Shown: positions 10,162 through 19,895, counted from the first letter of the stretch. The stretch: DNA of 64,000 nucleotides from Candidatus Brevundimonas colombiensis (GCA_029202665.1 CP119326.1:310001-374000); one strand, 5' to 3'. Numbers and translations: made by a program. The notes: generated by a model not told the origin, from the letters alone.

Positions 10162-13100
10162 ATGAACCAGATGTCGTCCTGGGCGATCAAGAACCCCATC
10201 CCGATCATCCTGCTGTTCCTGCTGCTGACGCTTGGCGGCGTGGTCGGCTTCATGGGGATGCGGATCAACTCCAACCCCGACATCGACTTTCCCCTGGTGT
10301 CCGTCACCGCCGCCCGCCCCGGCTCGGCCCCGGCCGAGATGGAGGTGCAGGTCACGCGGCTGATCGAGGATTCGCTGGCCGGCCTGTCGGGCGTGCGCCA
10401 CATCAACTCCAACATCAGCGACGGCGTCTCGACCACGGTGATCGAGTTCGAGCTGGGCACCGACACCGACCGGGCCACCAACGACGTGCGCAACGCCATG
10501 ACCGGCCTGCGCGCCAGCCTGCCTCAGGACATGCAGGAGCCGGCGGTCCAGCGCATCGACATCACCGGCGACGCCCTGATCACCTATGTCGTGCGCTCGC
10601 CCACCATGACGCCCGAACAGATCAGCTGGTTCATCGACAACGAAATGAGCCGCGCGCTTCTGGCGCTTGGCGGCGTGGGCCAGGTCAACCGTTCCGGCGG
10701 GGTGGACCGCGAGATGCGGGTCGAGCTGGACCCGCAAAGGCTGGCCGCCTACGGCGTCACCGCCGCCGAGGTCAGCCAGGCCCTGAACAACGTCAACAAC
10801 AACCTGCCCGGCGGCCGCGTCACCATCGCCGGGTCCGAGCGCGCCGTCCGCACCCTGGGATCGGCCACTTCGGTCCAGCAGCTTCGCGAGACCCTGGTGC
10901 CTCTAGGCGACGGCAAGACGGTGCGCCTGGATAATCTGGGGACCGTCGAGGACAAGTGGAGCGAGCCGCGCCGTCTGGCCCGCTACAACGGCCAGGAGGC
11001 CGTCACCTTCAACTTCCTGCGCTCGCGCACCGCCTCTGAGGTCAAGGTCGCCGACAAGGTGCGCCAGGAGGTCAAGCGGATCGACGAGGCCCACCCCGAG
11101 CTGACGATCCAGCAGGTCACGGCCAGCGTCGAGCAGATCGAGGAATCCTATCTCGCCTCGCTGGAGGCCCTGCTGCTGGGCGCCGTCCTGGCGGTCATCA
11201 TCGTCTTCATCTTCCTGCGCGACTGGCGGGCCACCTTCATCGCGGCGACGGCCATGCCGATGTCGCTGATCCCCACCTTCGCCATCCTGGGGCCGCTGGA
11301 TCAGTCGCTGAACGTGGTGACCCTGCTGGCCCTGTCGCTGACCATCGGCATCCTGGTCGACGACGCCATCGTGGAGATCGAGAACATCGTCCGCCACATG
11401 CGCGACGGCAAACCGCCCTATGACGCCTCGCTGGAGGCGGCAGACGAGATCGGCCTGGCGGTCGTGGCCACCACCGCCACCATCATCGCCGTGTTCGCGC
11501 CCGTCGGCTTCATGCCCGGCATCATCGGCCAGTTCTTCAAGGCCTTCGCCCTGGCGGCCTGCGTCTCGGTGGCCTTCTCGCTGCTGGTCGCGCGGACGCT
11601 GACCCCGCTGATGGCGGCCTTCATCCTGAAACACACCAACCACGAGGACAAGGATCCCTTCTGGATGGGCGGCTATCTGAAGGCGTTGCGCTGGTCGCTG
11701 GGCAACCGCTGGAAGGTGTTCGTGATCGGCATCCTGTTCCTGGTCGGCTCCGTCCTGACCGCCGGGATCGCCAAGATGTCGTTCGAATTCATGTCGCCCG
11801 GCGATACGGCCCGCGCCGCCTTCCAGGTCGAACTGCCGCCCGGTTCGACCCTGCGCCAGACCGACGCGGTGGTGCAGCAGGTGACCCGGACGCTGGAAGC
11901 GCGCTCGGAAGTCACCTCCGTCTACGCCGCCGTCGGCGGCCAGGACGTGACCCAGGCCAATGTCTATACCGACCTGGTGCCCAAGGGCGACCGCAAGCTG
12001 AGCCAGCAGGCCTTCGCCCGCGCCATGGTGGATCAGTTGAAACAGATTCCCGGCGCCCGCATCCGCGCCGGCATCGCCCAGCAGGGCGGCGGTCCCGGCG
12101 ACGGCACCACCTACACCTTCTCGATCCTGGGCGATAATCCCGACACCTTGAATGCGGCCGCGCGCAAGGTGGAGGCCGAGATGCGGACCGTTCCGGGCCT
12201 GGCCAATGTGGTCAACTCGGCCGCCATCGCCCGCCCCGAAATCCTGGTCACCCCGCGTCCCGACGAGGCGGCCCTGGCGGGCGTGTCCGCCGGCGCCATC
12301 TCCCAGGCCGTGCGGGTCGCCACCATCGGCGACATCGACCAGAACCTGGCCAAGTACAATCTGGGCGACCGCCAGGTGCCGATCCGCCTGCAGCTGACCG
12401 AGGCCGCGCGCGAGGATCTGAGCGTGCTGGAGAACCTGCGCGTGCCGGCGACGGGCGGCGCCTCGGTGCCGCTGAGCGCCGTCGCCGACATCCAGTTCGG
12501 CGCCGGCCCGGCCACCGTCGCCCGCCAGGACCGCTCGCGCATCGCCTCGATCAGCGCCGAACTGGACGGCACGACGACCGGGGCCGCCAGCGCCGCCGTC
12601 AACCGTCTGCCCTCGGTCAAGGCCCTGCCCGCCGGGGTGCGTCAGGTGCCGGCCGGCGACGCCGAGTTCATTCAGGAGATGCTGGTGGGCTTCGGCGTCG
12701 CCTTCGCCTCGGGCATATTGTTGATGTATGCGGTGCTGACGCTGCTGTTCAAAAGCTTCGCCTATCCGATCACCATCATGGCGGCCCTGCCCCTGGCCAT
12801 CGGCGGCGCCTTCATCGCCCTGGCCATCGGCGGCGCCAACTTCTCGATGTCGGCCCTGATCGGGGTGCTGATGCTGATGGGGATCGCGGCCAAGAACTCC
12901 ATCCTGCTGGTCGACTATGTCATCATGGCCGAGCGGGACGGGATGCCCCGGCGCGAGGCGATCCTGGACGCGGCGCACAAGCGCGCCCGCCCCATCCTGA
13001 TGACCACCTTCGCCATGGGCGCGGGCATGGTGCCGATCGCCATGGGTGTGGGGGCCGACGTCCAGTTCCGCTCGCCCATGGCCATCGCCGTGCTGGGCGG

Positions 13101-13254
13101 GCTGATCTCCTCGACCTTCCTGTCCCTGCTCTACATCCCGGCCATCTTCACCATCGTCGACGACTTCGCCGGCTGGGGCCGCCGCATCCTGCACCGCAAG
13201 ACCGCAGGACAGCGGGAACTGGCGAAACCGAAACAGGCGCCCTTGGTGGAATGA
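10162..13254 (+). CDS. RND efflux transporter permease (HAE-1 type)
   Basis: A 1030-residue inner-membrane proton/drug antiporter of the AcrB/MdtB/OqxB kind. It has the expected duplicated layout: first membrane helix at 10-32, large periplasmic loop, helices 2-6 from about 335, second loop from about 555, last helices from about 855. The proton-relay motif ILVDDAIVEIEN with paired Asp near residue 400 is intact. The ATG at 10162 (MNQMSSWAIKNPIPI) matches family N-termini. Together with the adaptor it would export small hydrophobic compounds; specificity cannot be read from sequence. It is followed by a strong hairpin. Confidence 0.97.
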   Translation: MNQMSSWAIKNPIPIILLFLLLTLGGVVGFMGMRINSNPDIDFPLVSVTAARPGSAPAEMEVQVTRLIEDSLAGLSGVRHINSNISDGVSTTVIEFELGTDTDRATNDVRNAMTGLRASLPQDMQEPAVQRIDITGDALITYVVRSPTMTPEQISWFIDNEMSRALLALGGVGQVNRSGGVDREMRVELDPQRLAAYGVTAAEVSQALNNVNNNLPGGRVTIAGSERAVRTLGSATSVQQLRETLVPLGDGKTVRLDNLGTVEDKWSEPRRLARYNGQEAVTFNFLRSRTASEVKVADKVRQEVKRIDEAHPELTIQQVTASVEQIEESYLASLEALLLGAVLAVIIVFIFLRDWRATFIAATAMPMSLIPTFAILGPLDQSLNVVTLLALSLTIGILVDDAIVEIENIVRHMRDGKPPYDASLEAADEIGLAVVATTATIIAVFAPVGFMPGIIGQFFKAFALAACVSVAFSLLVARTLTPLMAAFILKHTNHEDKDPFWMGGYLKALRWSLGNRWKVFVIGILFLVGSVLTAGIAKMSFEFMSPGDTARAAFQVELPPGSTLRQTDAVVQQVTRTLEARSEVTSVYAAVGGQDVTQANVYTDLVPKGDRKLSQQAFARAMVDQLKQIPGARIRAGIAQQGGGPGDGTTYTFSILGDNPDTLNAAARKVEAEMRTVPGLANVVNSAAIARPEILVTPRPDEAALAGVSAGAISQAVRVATIGDIDQNLAKYNLGDRQVPIRLQLTEAAREDLSVLENLRVPATGGASVPLSAVADIQFGAGPATVARQDRSRIASISAELDGTTTGAASAAVNRLPSVKALPAGVRQVPAGDAEFIQEMLVGFGVAFASGILLMYAVLTLLFKSFAYPITIMAALPLAIGGAFIALAIGGANFSMSALIGVLMLMGIAAKNSILLVDYVIMAERDGMPRREAILDAAHKRARPILMTTFAMGAGMVPIAMGVGADVQFRSPMAIAVLGGLISSTFLSLLYIPAIFTIVDDFAGWGRRILHRKTAGQRELAKPKQAPLVE

Positions 13255-13262
13255 GGCCGATC

Positions 13263-13297
13263 ACCCTTTGCGGACCCTCCGCGGGTCTGCAAAGGGT
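13263..13297 (+). terminator. Strong hairpin after the RND operon
   Basis: A 15-base arm (13263-13277, starting ACCCTTTGC) pairs with 13283-13297 (ending GCAAAGGGT) around a 5-base loop, with one G-U type mismatch. There is no U tract, so it may be a processing/stability hairpin or part of a repeat rather than a classical terminator. Confidence 0.55.
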
Positions 13298-13330
13298 GGG
13301 AAGCGGACCTTTGCGTGCTATCATTTCGGC

Positions 13331-13819
13331 ATGCTGGAACTTCATAAAGCCGGGCTGACAGGCAGTCTGATTGGAGCGACGAGACTAGGGTTAGTCCTGC
13401 TAGGCTCCATCGGGCTCCCCGCGTGCCAACTCGAAGAGCATGCGTCTCCGTTGATCGGTTATTGGTACGTCACCGAAGTCAACGGCGAGCCTACCGTCGG
13501 CTCTCTTGTAGAGATGAGGCTTCCAAAACTTAACCCAGATACCCTTCAAGCCTCAGAATATGAGCTTTCAATCAGTTGTCAGGATTGGGGCCGCCTCGAC
13601 CGAAATCGAGGTGTGTTGGTCAGTGATGCGTTGCATCCTGGCAAGCCGCCGCAAGCTCAATGTGATCCGCATGATGCGGGACGTTTGGATGCGCTGCGAC
13701 AGATGACGCATGAAGGGGCAAGCCTCAAAATCGATCCGGAGACCCTCACGGCGCTTCTGACCACTGCATCAGGACGCACCGCTCGTTTCAACTACATGGA
13801 CATGACGCCTGTTGATTAA
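13331..13819 (+). CDS. Lipoprotein of unknown function, atypical composition
   Basis: A 162-residue predicted lipoprotein. The N-terminus carries a hydrophobic stretch (RLGLVLLGSIG) followed by LPAC, a lipobox-like cleavage site with Cys at about 37; the mature protein starts QLEEHASPLIGYWYVTEVNGEP. This opening resembles META/heat-shock HslJ-like small domains (ligand-free beta proteins), but I cannot confirm a family. The gene is clearly lower in GC than its neighbours and uses more A/T-ending codons, suggesting recent acquisition. The ATG at 13331 is chosen because the upstream frame reads through a repeat-like hairpin segment. Confidence 0.7.
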   Translation: MLELHKAGLTGSLIGATRLGLVLLGSIGLPACQLEEHASPLIGYWYVTEVNGEPTVGSLVEMRLPKLNPDTLQASEYELSISCQDWGRLDRNRGVLVSDALHPGKPPQAQCDPHDAGRLDALRQMTHEGASLKIDPETLTALLTTASGRTARFNYMDMTPVD

Positions 13820-13902
13820 GGTCTGCTTCGGATCGACAGCCGAATCCGGCGTCGCTTCTGAGCGCGGACATTCTCGCCCGCCACAGGCCCGCATCCAGGG
13901 AA

Positions 13903-13932
13903 AAGGGCCGGCCGGTCGCCCGGTCGGCCCTT
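13903..13932 (-). terminator. Rho-independent terminator of the TonB receptor gene
   Basis: A 13-base stem (13903-13915 with 13920-13932, one mismatch) closes a 4-base loop. Read on the minus strand it is followed by TTTT, just downstream of the receptor stop at 13959. Confidence 0.75.
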
Positions 13933-13958
13933 CCGCGTTCAGTCTTGCGGCCTGACGA

Positions 13959-16601
13959 TCAGTATTTGACCTTTAGTGTCACCCCATAGGTGCGCGGGGC
14001 GCCGAGGTAGGCGTTGTAGGTCGCCGTGTCGGTGGCCTTGTTGTAATAGGTGCCGTCCGCCTGGGGCGTCGTGGTGTTGGCGAAGGCCGTGCCCTGCAGC
14101 GGGGCGGCGAAGCCGACCTGGGTGTATTCTTCCTGCAGCAGGTTCTGGCCCCAGACCTCGACGGTCCAGCGTTCGTCTTCCGACCCGATCGACACGCGGC
14201 CGTTGACCACGGTGAAGGCGTCCTGATGCTTGTAGGGCAACAGGTCCGAGCCGGTGTTGTAGTCGGTCGAATATTTGGCCGACAGGTTGAACCCGCCGCG
14301 CAGGCCCCCGCCCAGCGAGCGGTCGAAGGCCAGGGCGCCGGTCAGCGACCATTCCGGGGCGAACGAGGCGCGCGCCCCCGGCAGCAGCGACAGCTGCGGG
14401 AAGCGGCCGGGGCTGGACATGTCGGCGGCGGTGAAGCGGCCGTATTTGGCGTCGGTATAGGTCACGCCGCCCTGGAAGGTCAGGCCCTCGACCGGGGTGA
14501 ACCAGACCATGTCGGCGTCGACGCCGCGCGACGTCAGTTCGGGGATGGATTCCACCACGAAGGCGGTCCCCAGGAAGGTGTTCAGCTGGAAGTTCTCGAA
14601 CTTCTGGTCGAAATAGGTCAGGTTCAGCAGCATGGTGCGGTTGAACAGGGTCGTCTTGACCCCCGCCTCATAGCTGTCGACCGTCTCGGCCTTGAAGAAC
14701 AGCGAGGCGTCCGGGGTCACGCCCGTCTGCACCCGGTCCATGTTGTAGCCCGCGCCCTTGTAGCCGCGCGCATACGAACCATAGACCATGATCGAGGGGT
14801 TGAAGCGGTACGACGCCTTGATCGTGCCGGAGACGTCGGTGTCGTTGAACTTCTCCTGGATGCGGCGACCGTCGTACAGGGGGTTCGACCAGGGCAGGCA
14901 CAGCAGGCCCAGAGCCGCAGCCGGGGTCTTCACATTCGCCGTGCCGGGGATCGGCGAGCCCGGCAGGGACGGCGCGAGGTTGTTCGCCAGGGCGCCGCCG
15001 CAGGCAGCGCCATTGCTGCCCAGATTGTCCTGCACGCCCAGCAGACGCTTGCTGTCGTAGGTGTAGCGCAGGCCCAGGTTGATGTCGAAGGCCTCGGTCA
15101 CATGGTAGGTGTTGTTGGTGAACAGGGCGACCGATTCCGACTTCTGGGAATAGTGGTCCTCATAGGCCTTGCCGGCCGCGAAGCCGGGGGCGGCGGCGCT
15201 GGGCGGAACCAGGCCCAGCACGCACAGGGGTTGGCCGGCCAGGGCGCCGGTCGTGCCGACCAGGAAGCCGTTGGGGTTGGTGAAACAGCCCAGGCGCGAC
15301 GGGCTGGGGCCGCCGAAGGCCGCCGGCACCGTCGCCGTCAGCAGCAGGGAGGCGAAGGCGTTGTAGTCCGAACCATAGACATAGCTGTCGTCGCGATAGA
15401 CGGTCTCACGCGTGGCGAACAAGCCGACCAGCCAGTCGAACTTGCCCGTCGTGCCGGCCAGGCGCAGTTCCTGGGTCAGGTTGCCGACGCCGTAACCGTT
15501 GGAGCCGTCGTTGGCCCGGTGCAGGATGTCGGCGCCGGTGTAATCCAGGTCCATCCCCTGCTGGAACGACCAGTCCCGCCACGAGGTCAGCGAGGTCAGG
15601 GTGGCGTTGATGCTGGGGAAGTCGATGTTGGCTTCCGCCGACAGCCCCATGTCCTCGATCTCTTGCGGCGTCTCGCGGTTCGAATAGGCCAGGCGCGAGA
15701 AGGGCACCGTGCCGAAGCCGGCGGCAGGCGAGGCCTGACCCTGGCCGTTCGGGGCGGTCAGGGCGGCGATGAAGGCCTGGGTCGGACCGACGCGGGTCTG
15801 CACGGCGACGCAGCAGTATTCCTCACGCTTGGTATAGTCGGCGATCAGGCGGATGGAGGTGTTGTCGTTGGGCAGGATCAGCAGTTGGCCGCGCGTGGTC
15901 CAGTAATCCTGGGTCTGGTCGTCGGTCTTGCTGTTGGGACCATCGCCGTTGTTGACGTCGTAAAAGCCGTCACGCTCGCGGTGGGCGACGAACAGGCGGC
16001 CGGCGATCTGGTCGGTCAGGCCGCCCGTGACGGAGACCGAACCGCCGATGGCGCCGAAGTTGCCGCCGGTCAGCTCCGCCGAGATGGACGGATCGAACGA
16101 CGGGCGCTCGGTGATGATGTTGATGACGCCGGCCGAGGTGTTCTTGCCGAACAGGGTGCCCTGCGGCCCCTTCAGCACCTCGATGCGGCTCAGTTCGCCC
16201 AGGTCGCCGAAGCCGACCGAGTTGCGCGAGCGATAGACGCCGTCGATCACCACGCCGACCGAGCTTTCCAGGCCGGGGTTGTCGCCGACTGTGCCGGCGC
16301 CGCGGATGCGGACGGTGGTGGAGGCCTCCGACTGGGTCGAGGTGACGGTCATGCCGGGCGTCAGGATCTGCAGGTCCTTGATGTCCTGGACGCCCGCGCC
16401 CTGCAGCAGTTCCTGCGACAGGGTGGTGACCACGATCGGCACGTCCTGCAGGCTCTGTTCGCGTTTCTGGGCGGTGACGATGATGTCGTCGACGGTGGCG
16501 GGCGCTTCCTGCGCGGCGGCGGCCCCGGCGAAGCCGAAGGCGACGGCGCCGATCACGGCGGCGGCGGACACGGTGGTCCTGAGGTGAAGATTGCGGCGCA
16601 T
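13959..16601 (-). CDS. TonB-dependent receptor (outer membrane)
   Basis: An 880-residue receptor with a signal peptide ending GAAAAQEAP (~31). The plug starts with DDIIVTAQKREQSLQDVPI (~38-56), the version typical of the large sphingomonad/caulobacter TonB receptor group, and contains the conserved VIDGVYRSRNSVG and RIEVLKGPQGTLFGKNTSAGVINI segments. The barrel ends with RTYGVTLKVKY. A Cys-Cys pair lies in a loop (REEYCCVAVQTR) and an extended loop around residues 415-470 contains further Cys residues. Substrate unknown; such receptors in this family import plant sugars, polyphenols or siderophores. It is monocistronic with its own terminator. Confidence 0.95.
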   Translation of the reverse strand: MRRNLHLRTTVSAAAVIGAVAFGFAGAAAAQEAPATVDDIIVTAQKREQSLQDVPIVVTTLSQELLQGAGVQDIKDLQILTPGMTVTSTQSEASTTVRIRGAGTVGDNPGLESSVGVVIDGVYRSRNSVGFGDLGELSRIEVLKGPQGTLFGKNTSAGVINIITERPSFDPSISAELTGGNFGAIGGSVSVTGGLTDQIAGRLFVAHRERDGFYDVNNGDGPNSKTDDQTQDYWTTRGQLLILPNDNTSIRLIADYTKREEYCCVAVQTRVGPTQAFIAALTAPNGQGQASPAAGFGTVPFSRLAYSNRETPQEIEDMGLSAEANIDFPSINATLTSLTSWRDWSFQQGMDLDYTGADILHRANDGSNGYGVGNLTQELRLAGTTGKFDWLVGLFATRETVYRDDSYVYGSDYNAFASLLLTATVPAAFGGPSPSRLGCFTNPNGFLVGTTGALAGQPLCVLGLVPPSAAAPGFAAGKAYEDHYSQKSESVALFTNNTYHVTEAFDINLGLRYTYDSKRLLGVQDNLGSNGAACGGALANNLAPSLPGSPIPGTANVKTPAAALGLLCLPWSNPLYDGRRIQEKFNDTDVSGTIKASYRFNPSIMVYGSYARGYKGAGYNMDRVQTGVTPDASLFFKAETVDSYEAGVKTTLFNRTMLLNLTYFDQKFENFQLNTFLGTAFVVESIPELTSRGVDADMVWFTPVEGLTFQGGVTYTDAKYGRFTAADMSSPGRFPQLSLLPGARASFAPEWSLTGALAFDRSLGGGLRGGFNLSAKYSTDYNTGSDLLPYKHQDAFTVVNGRVSIGSEDERWTVEVWGQNLLQEEYTQVGFAAPLQGTAFANTTTPQADGTYYNKATDTATYNAYLGAPRTYGVTLKVKY

Positions 16602-16804
16602 AGCGTCCTCCCGGCTGAAGCGGCGATGCTTGGAGCGATCGCGGCGTTTCCTGTTCCCTGCGACGTCCCCTTCTTGGGGGATCGTTCGTTATCGCTAGGC
16701 TAAGCGCGCTTCGCCGCCACCGACAAGCGAGCGTTGTTCACCGCGACGATTTTTCGCCGCAGATTCGCCTTTGTGTGTCAGTGAAGAGACAGAAAACCCT
16801 GACG

Positions 16805-18049
16805 TTAGGTCAGTTTTTCTGCTGTTTTCGGCCCCTGCGGCTCCACCTCGGGTTTCAAGGCGACGGGATCGACGCGGCGCGCCCGCCCCGCCAGACCCAG
16901 CACCAGGGCCGCCGCCACCGCCGACAGGATCGAGCCGCCGATGACGCCCAGCTTGACCTCGACCTGTTCGGGGCTGTCGACCGCGCCGGGGAAGGCCAGT
17001 ACGCCGATGAACAGGCTCATGGTGAAGCCGACGCCGCACAGCAGCGACACCCCATAGACCTGCATCCAGCCGGCGTCCGTCGGCCGCGCGCCGATCTTCA
17101 GCGCCGAGGCCAGCCAGGCGGCGCCGAACACGCCGATCTGCTTGCCCAGGAACAGGCCCAGGGCGATGGCGACGACCAGGGGCGCGAAGGCCTGATCCAT
17201 CGTCAGGCCGGCGAAGGAGACGCCCGCCTTGGCGAAGGCGAACAGGGGCAGGACCAGAAAGGCGTTCCACGGATGCAGGTCGTGGATCGCTTCCTTCAGC
17301 GGGCTCTGGCCGTCGTCGGCGCGCGGCCTGATCGGCACGATCATGGCGAAGGCCACGGCGGTCAGAGAGGTGCTGAGGCCCGACAGAACCGTCAGATACC
17401 AGACCAAGGCGAAACCCAGCACCCAGAAGGGCGCCGGGATCCGCACGCTGTGCGCGGCGACGGCGCCCGCGATCAGGGCGGCGGCGGCCCACAGCAACGG
17501 GGTCCACTGCGTCCCCTCGCTGAACAGCACCGCGATCAGGGCGATGGCCCCCAGATCGTCGACGATGGCCAGGGTCAGCAGGAAGACCCGCAGCGACGAC
17601 GGCAATCCCCTGCCCACGAAGCCGAAGACGGCCAGGGCGAAGGCGATGTCGGTGGCCAGCGGAATGGGCCAGCCCTGATGCGGCGCGCCGATAGCGCCCG
17701 ACAGCAGCAGATAGACCGCCGCCGGCCCGGCCATCCCGCCCAGCGCGGCCAGAACCGGCGTCGCCAGCTTCCTGGGATCGCTCAGTTCGCCGCGCACGAT
17801 CTCGTATTTGATCTCCAGCCCGACGACGAGGAAGAAGATCGCCATCAGCCCTTCCTTGATCCAGTCGGAGATCGTCTCCTCCAGCCGGATCGGGCCGATC
17901 TGGACGATGTGATAGGACTTCAGCCAGGCGAAATAGTCGGCCGACCAAGGGGAGTTGGCCACGACCAGGGCCGCCACGGCGGCCAACGCCAGGGCCGCGC
18001 CGGATGCGGCCTCGGTCTTGAGGAAATCAAGGGTCAGTCTGCGCGCCAC
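16805..18049 (-). CDS. nhaA: Na+/H+ antiporter NhaA
   Basis: A 414-residue inner-membrane antiporter exchanging sodium for protons for pH and salt homeostasis. The tandem Asp of the ion site is in LAIVDDLGAIALIAVLFSEG; the LATDIAFALAVFG helix and the GVGFTMSLFIGVLAFP motif near the end are conserved. I prefer the GTG at 18049 (VARRLTLDFLKTEAASG), preceded by GGAGG at five bases, because NhaA homologues begin this way. A further GTG at 18118 would add 23 residues and is possible. Monocistronic. Confidence 0.95.
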   Translation of the reverse strand: MARRLTLDFLKTEAASGAALALAAVAALVVANSPWSADYFAWLKSYHIVQIGPIRLEETISDWIKEGLMAIFFLVVGLEIKYEIVRGELSDPRKLATPVLAALGGMAGPAAVYLLLSGAIGAPHQGWPIPLATDIAFALAVFGFVGRGLPSSLRVFLLTLAIVDDLGAIALIAVLFSEGTQWTPLLWAAAALIAGAVAAHSVRIPAPFWVLGFALVWYLTVLSGLSTSLTAVAFAMIVPIRPRADDGQSPLKEAIHDLHPWNAFLVLPLFAFAKAGVSFAGLTMDQAFAPLVVAIALGLFLGKQIGVFGAAWLASALKIGARPTDAGWMQVYGVSLLCGVGFTMSLFIGVLAFPGAVDSPEQVEVKLGVIGGSILSAVAAALVLGLAGRARRVDPVALKPEVEPQGPKTAEKLT

Positions 18050-18383
18050 GGCGGCCTCCAAGCGAAAGGAAGAAACGTCGTGACGCCAGGTTATCGACGG
18101 GCGTCGGACCGGATTCACCGCCCGCAGGCGACGCCAGCCTGACCGTGTTCAACGGCCTGATGTCTGAAGCCAGAATAGAGAACCTGGCCCGGCTTCGCCA
18201 CCCCTGCGCTCGTCCTTCCGGAGCGTCCGCAGGACGAACCCGAAATCCAGGAGGGCGTCTGCGGCGCTTGATGCGGCTGGCGTTCAGCCTATGCGCCTGG
18301 GTTCCGGGTTCTTCGCGACGCTCAGCCCCGGAATGACGCGGTAAAGGTTGCGCTCCGCTCCTCGGACCCGCACCTAGGTTCCC
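18050..18383. other. Intergenic region between nhaA and selO
   Basis: This 334-base gap between divergent genes holds the repeat at 18211-18338 and probably both promoters. No additional gene or RNA was recognised in it. Confidence 0.6.
18211..18338. repeat. Intergenic palindromic repeat, family B copy 1
   Basis: The ends are inverted: CGTCCTTCCGGAGCGTC and GCTCAGCCCCGGAATGACG. Inside are GCAGGACGAACCCGAAATCCAGG and its inverse CCTGGGTTCCGGGTTCTTCG. The same unit occurs at 53186-53313, with a half copy at 50298-50342. Confidence 0.8.
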
Positions 18384-19832
18384 ATGCCCGTCTCACCCGC
18401 CTATCGCCCCGACCCGCGCTTCTTCGACCTCGGCCCGGACTATTCCGACGCGGTGCAGGCGGCGGACTTTCCCCAGACGATCCTGCGGTTCCGCAACGAC
18501 CGGGCCGCCGCCGACGTCGGGCTGGAGACGCTGACGGATGCGGAATGGATCGCCGCCTTCGGCCGGTTCCAGCCCCTGCCCGGTCAGCCCGCGCCGGTCG
18601 CCATGCGATACCACGGGCATCAGTTCCGCCACTACAATCCCGATCTGGGCGACGGTCGCGGCTTCCTGGCCGCGCAGATGCGGGAAACGCCTCAAGCAGC
18701 CGCGCGCCACGAGCGCGGCGATAGGCCAAGATTAATGGACCTGGGAACGAAAGGCTCGGGCCAGACGCCGTGGTCGCGAAACGGCGACGGGCGCCTCACA
18801 CTGAAGGGTGGGGTGCGCGAGGTGCTGGCGGCGGCCATGCTGGAGGCCCAAGGCGTTCCCACCAGCCGCGCCTTCTCGCTGATCGAAACCGGCGAGGCGC
18901 TGGAACGCGGGGACGAGCCCTCGCCCACTCGATCGGCTGTTCTGGTGCGTTTGTCGCACAGCCATGTCCGGTTCGGAACCTTCCAGCGCGCCGCCTATCT
19001 GGGCCGCACCGACCAGACCGAAGCCCTGCTGGAGCACGTCCGCAGCCTGTATCACCCGCTGGTCGCCCCGGGAGACGTGTCCGGCCTGCTGCGCGCCATG
19101 GTCGAGGCCTCGGCCAGGCTGACGGCCCGCTGGGTCGCCGCGGGCTTTGTCCACGGGGTGCTGAACACCGACAATCTGAACGTGACGGGCGAAAGCTTCG
19201 ACTATGGGCCGTGGCGGTTCCTGCCGCACTATGACCCGGCCTTCACCGCCGCCTATTTCGACCAGACGGGCCTCTACGCCTTCGCGCGCCAGCCCGAGGC
19301 CGTGTTCTGGAACCTGACCCAGTTGGCGGGCGCGCTGAAGCCGGTCGCAGACGGACCCGAGGGTTTGACCGAGGCGCTGAACAGTTTCGGCCCCGCCTAT
19401 ATCCGCGAACTGCGCGCCGCCTTCCTGATGCGTCTGGGCGTCAACAGCCTGGGCGAGGCCGCGGACCAGCGCCTGCTGGATGCGACCCTGGCCCTCCTGC
19501 GGGAGAACGGCGAGGCCATGCGGTGGGAGCCGTTGTTCTTCGACTGGTTCGGCGGCTTCGCCTCCTCGGCCCGCGCCCTGTCGGGTCCGCGCGCGAAACT
19601 GTATCAGGGCGAGGCCTTCGACGCCTTCCGCTTCGCCCTGATGGAGCATGAACCCGACCGCATCGACCGGCTGGAGCACCCGATGTTCACCGCCCGCGAG
19701 CCGGAGGAGATGCTGATCGACGAGGTCGAGACGATCTGGGCCGCCATCGCAACCGACGACGACTGGTCGCCCCTGAACGCCAAACTGGCCCGGCTGGAAG
19801 CGGCGCGGACGGCGTGGGCGTTCAACGAATGA
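18384..19832 (+). CDS. selO: Protein adenylyltransferase SelO (YdiU/UPF0061)
   Basis: A 482-residue pseudokinase-fold enzyme. SelO transfers AMP from ATP to Ser/Thr/Tyr residues of redox proteins, helping in oxidative stress. Visible family motifs: MRYHGHQF and PDLGDGRG near 75-95, LGTKGSGQTPWSRNGDGR near 115-135 (nucleotide loop), HGVLNTDNLNVTGESFDYGPWRF near 255-277, which holds the Asn and Asp that bind metal-ATP. Bacterial SelO lacks the selenocysteine of the animal protein, and the C-terminus here is also without one. Length fits the family. Start ATG at 18384 is well supported by the N-terminal YRPDPRFFDLGPDYSDAV. Confidence 0.95.
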   Translation: MPVSPAYRPDPRFFDLGPDYSDAVQAADFPQTILRFRNDRAAADVGLETLTDAEWIAAFGRFQPLPGQPAPVAMRYHGHQFRHYNPDLGDGRGFLAAQMRETPQAAARHERGDRPRLMDLGTKGSGQTPWSRNGDGRLTLKGGVREVLAAAMLEAQGVPTSRAFSLIETGEALERGDEPSPTRSAVLVRLSHSHVRFGTFQRAAYLGRTDQTEALLEHVRSLYHPLVAPGDVSGLLRAMVEASARLTARWVAAGFVHGVLNTDNLNVTGESFDYGPWRFLPHYDPAFTAAYFDQTGLYAFARQPEAVFWNLTQLAGALKPVADGPEGLTEALNSFGPAYIRELRAAFLMRLGVNSLGEAADQRLLDATLALLRENGEAMRWEPLFFDWFGGFASSARALSGPRAKLYQGEAFDAFRFALMEHEPDRIDRLEHPMFTAREPEEMLIDEVETIWAAIATDDDWSPLNAKLARLEAARTAWAFNE

Positions 19833-19895
19833 AGCCGCTGCCGCCAAGGAAACCCGGCTTTTTGGAAAGTTTCTTTGTCGTGATGTAAAATACGC

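Noticed and set aside
10903..13194. Very long open frame antisense to the RND permease gene (763 codons)
   Set aside because: Gly/His/Gln/Asp-rich composition of a high-GC shadow frame; the opposite strand encodes a clear transporter.
13268..13330. Start of the lipoprotein gene at 13268
   Set aside because: The first 21 codons run through the hairpin and repeat-like segment and would bury the signal peptide.
14226..16703. 825-codon open frame antisense to the TonB receptor
   Set aside because: Shadow of a strongly supported receptor gene; no domain, repetitive composition.
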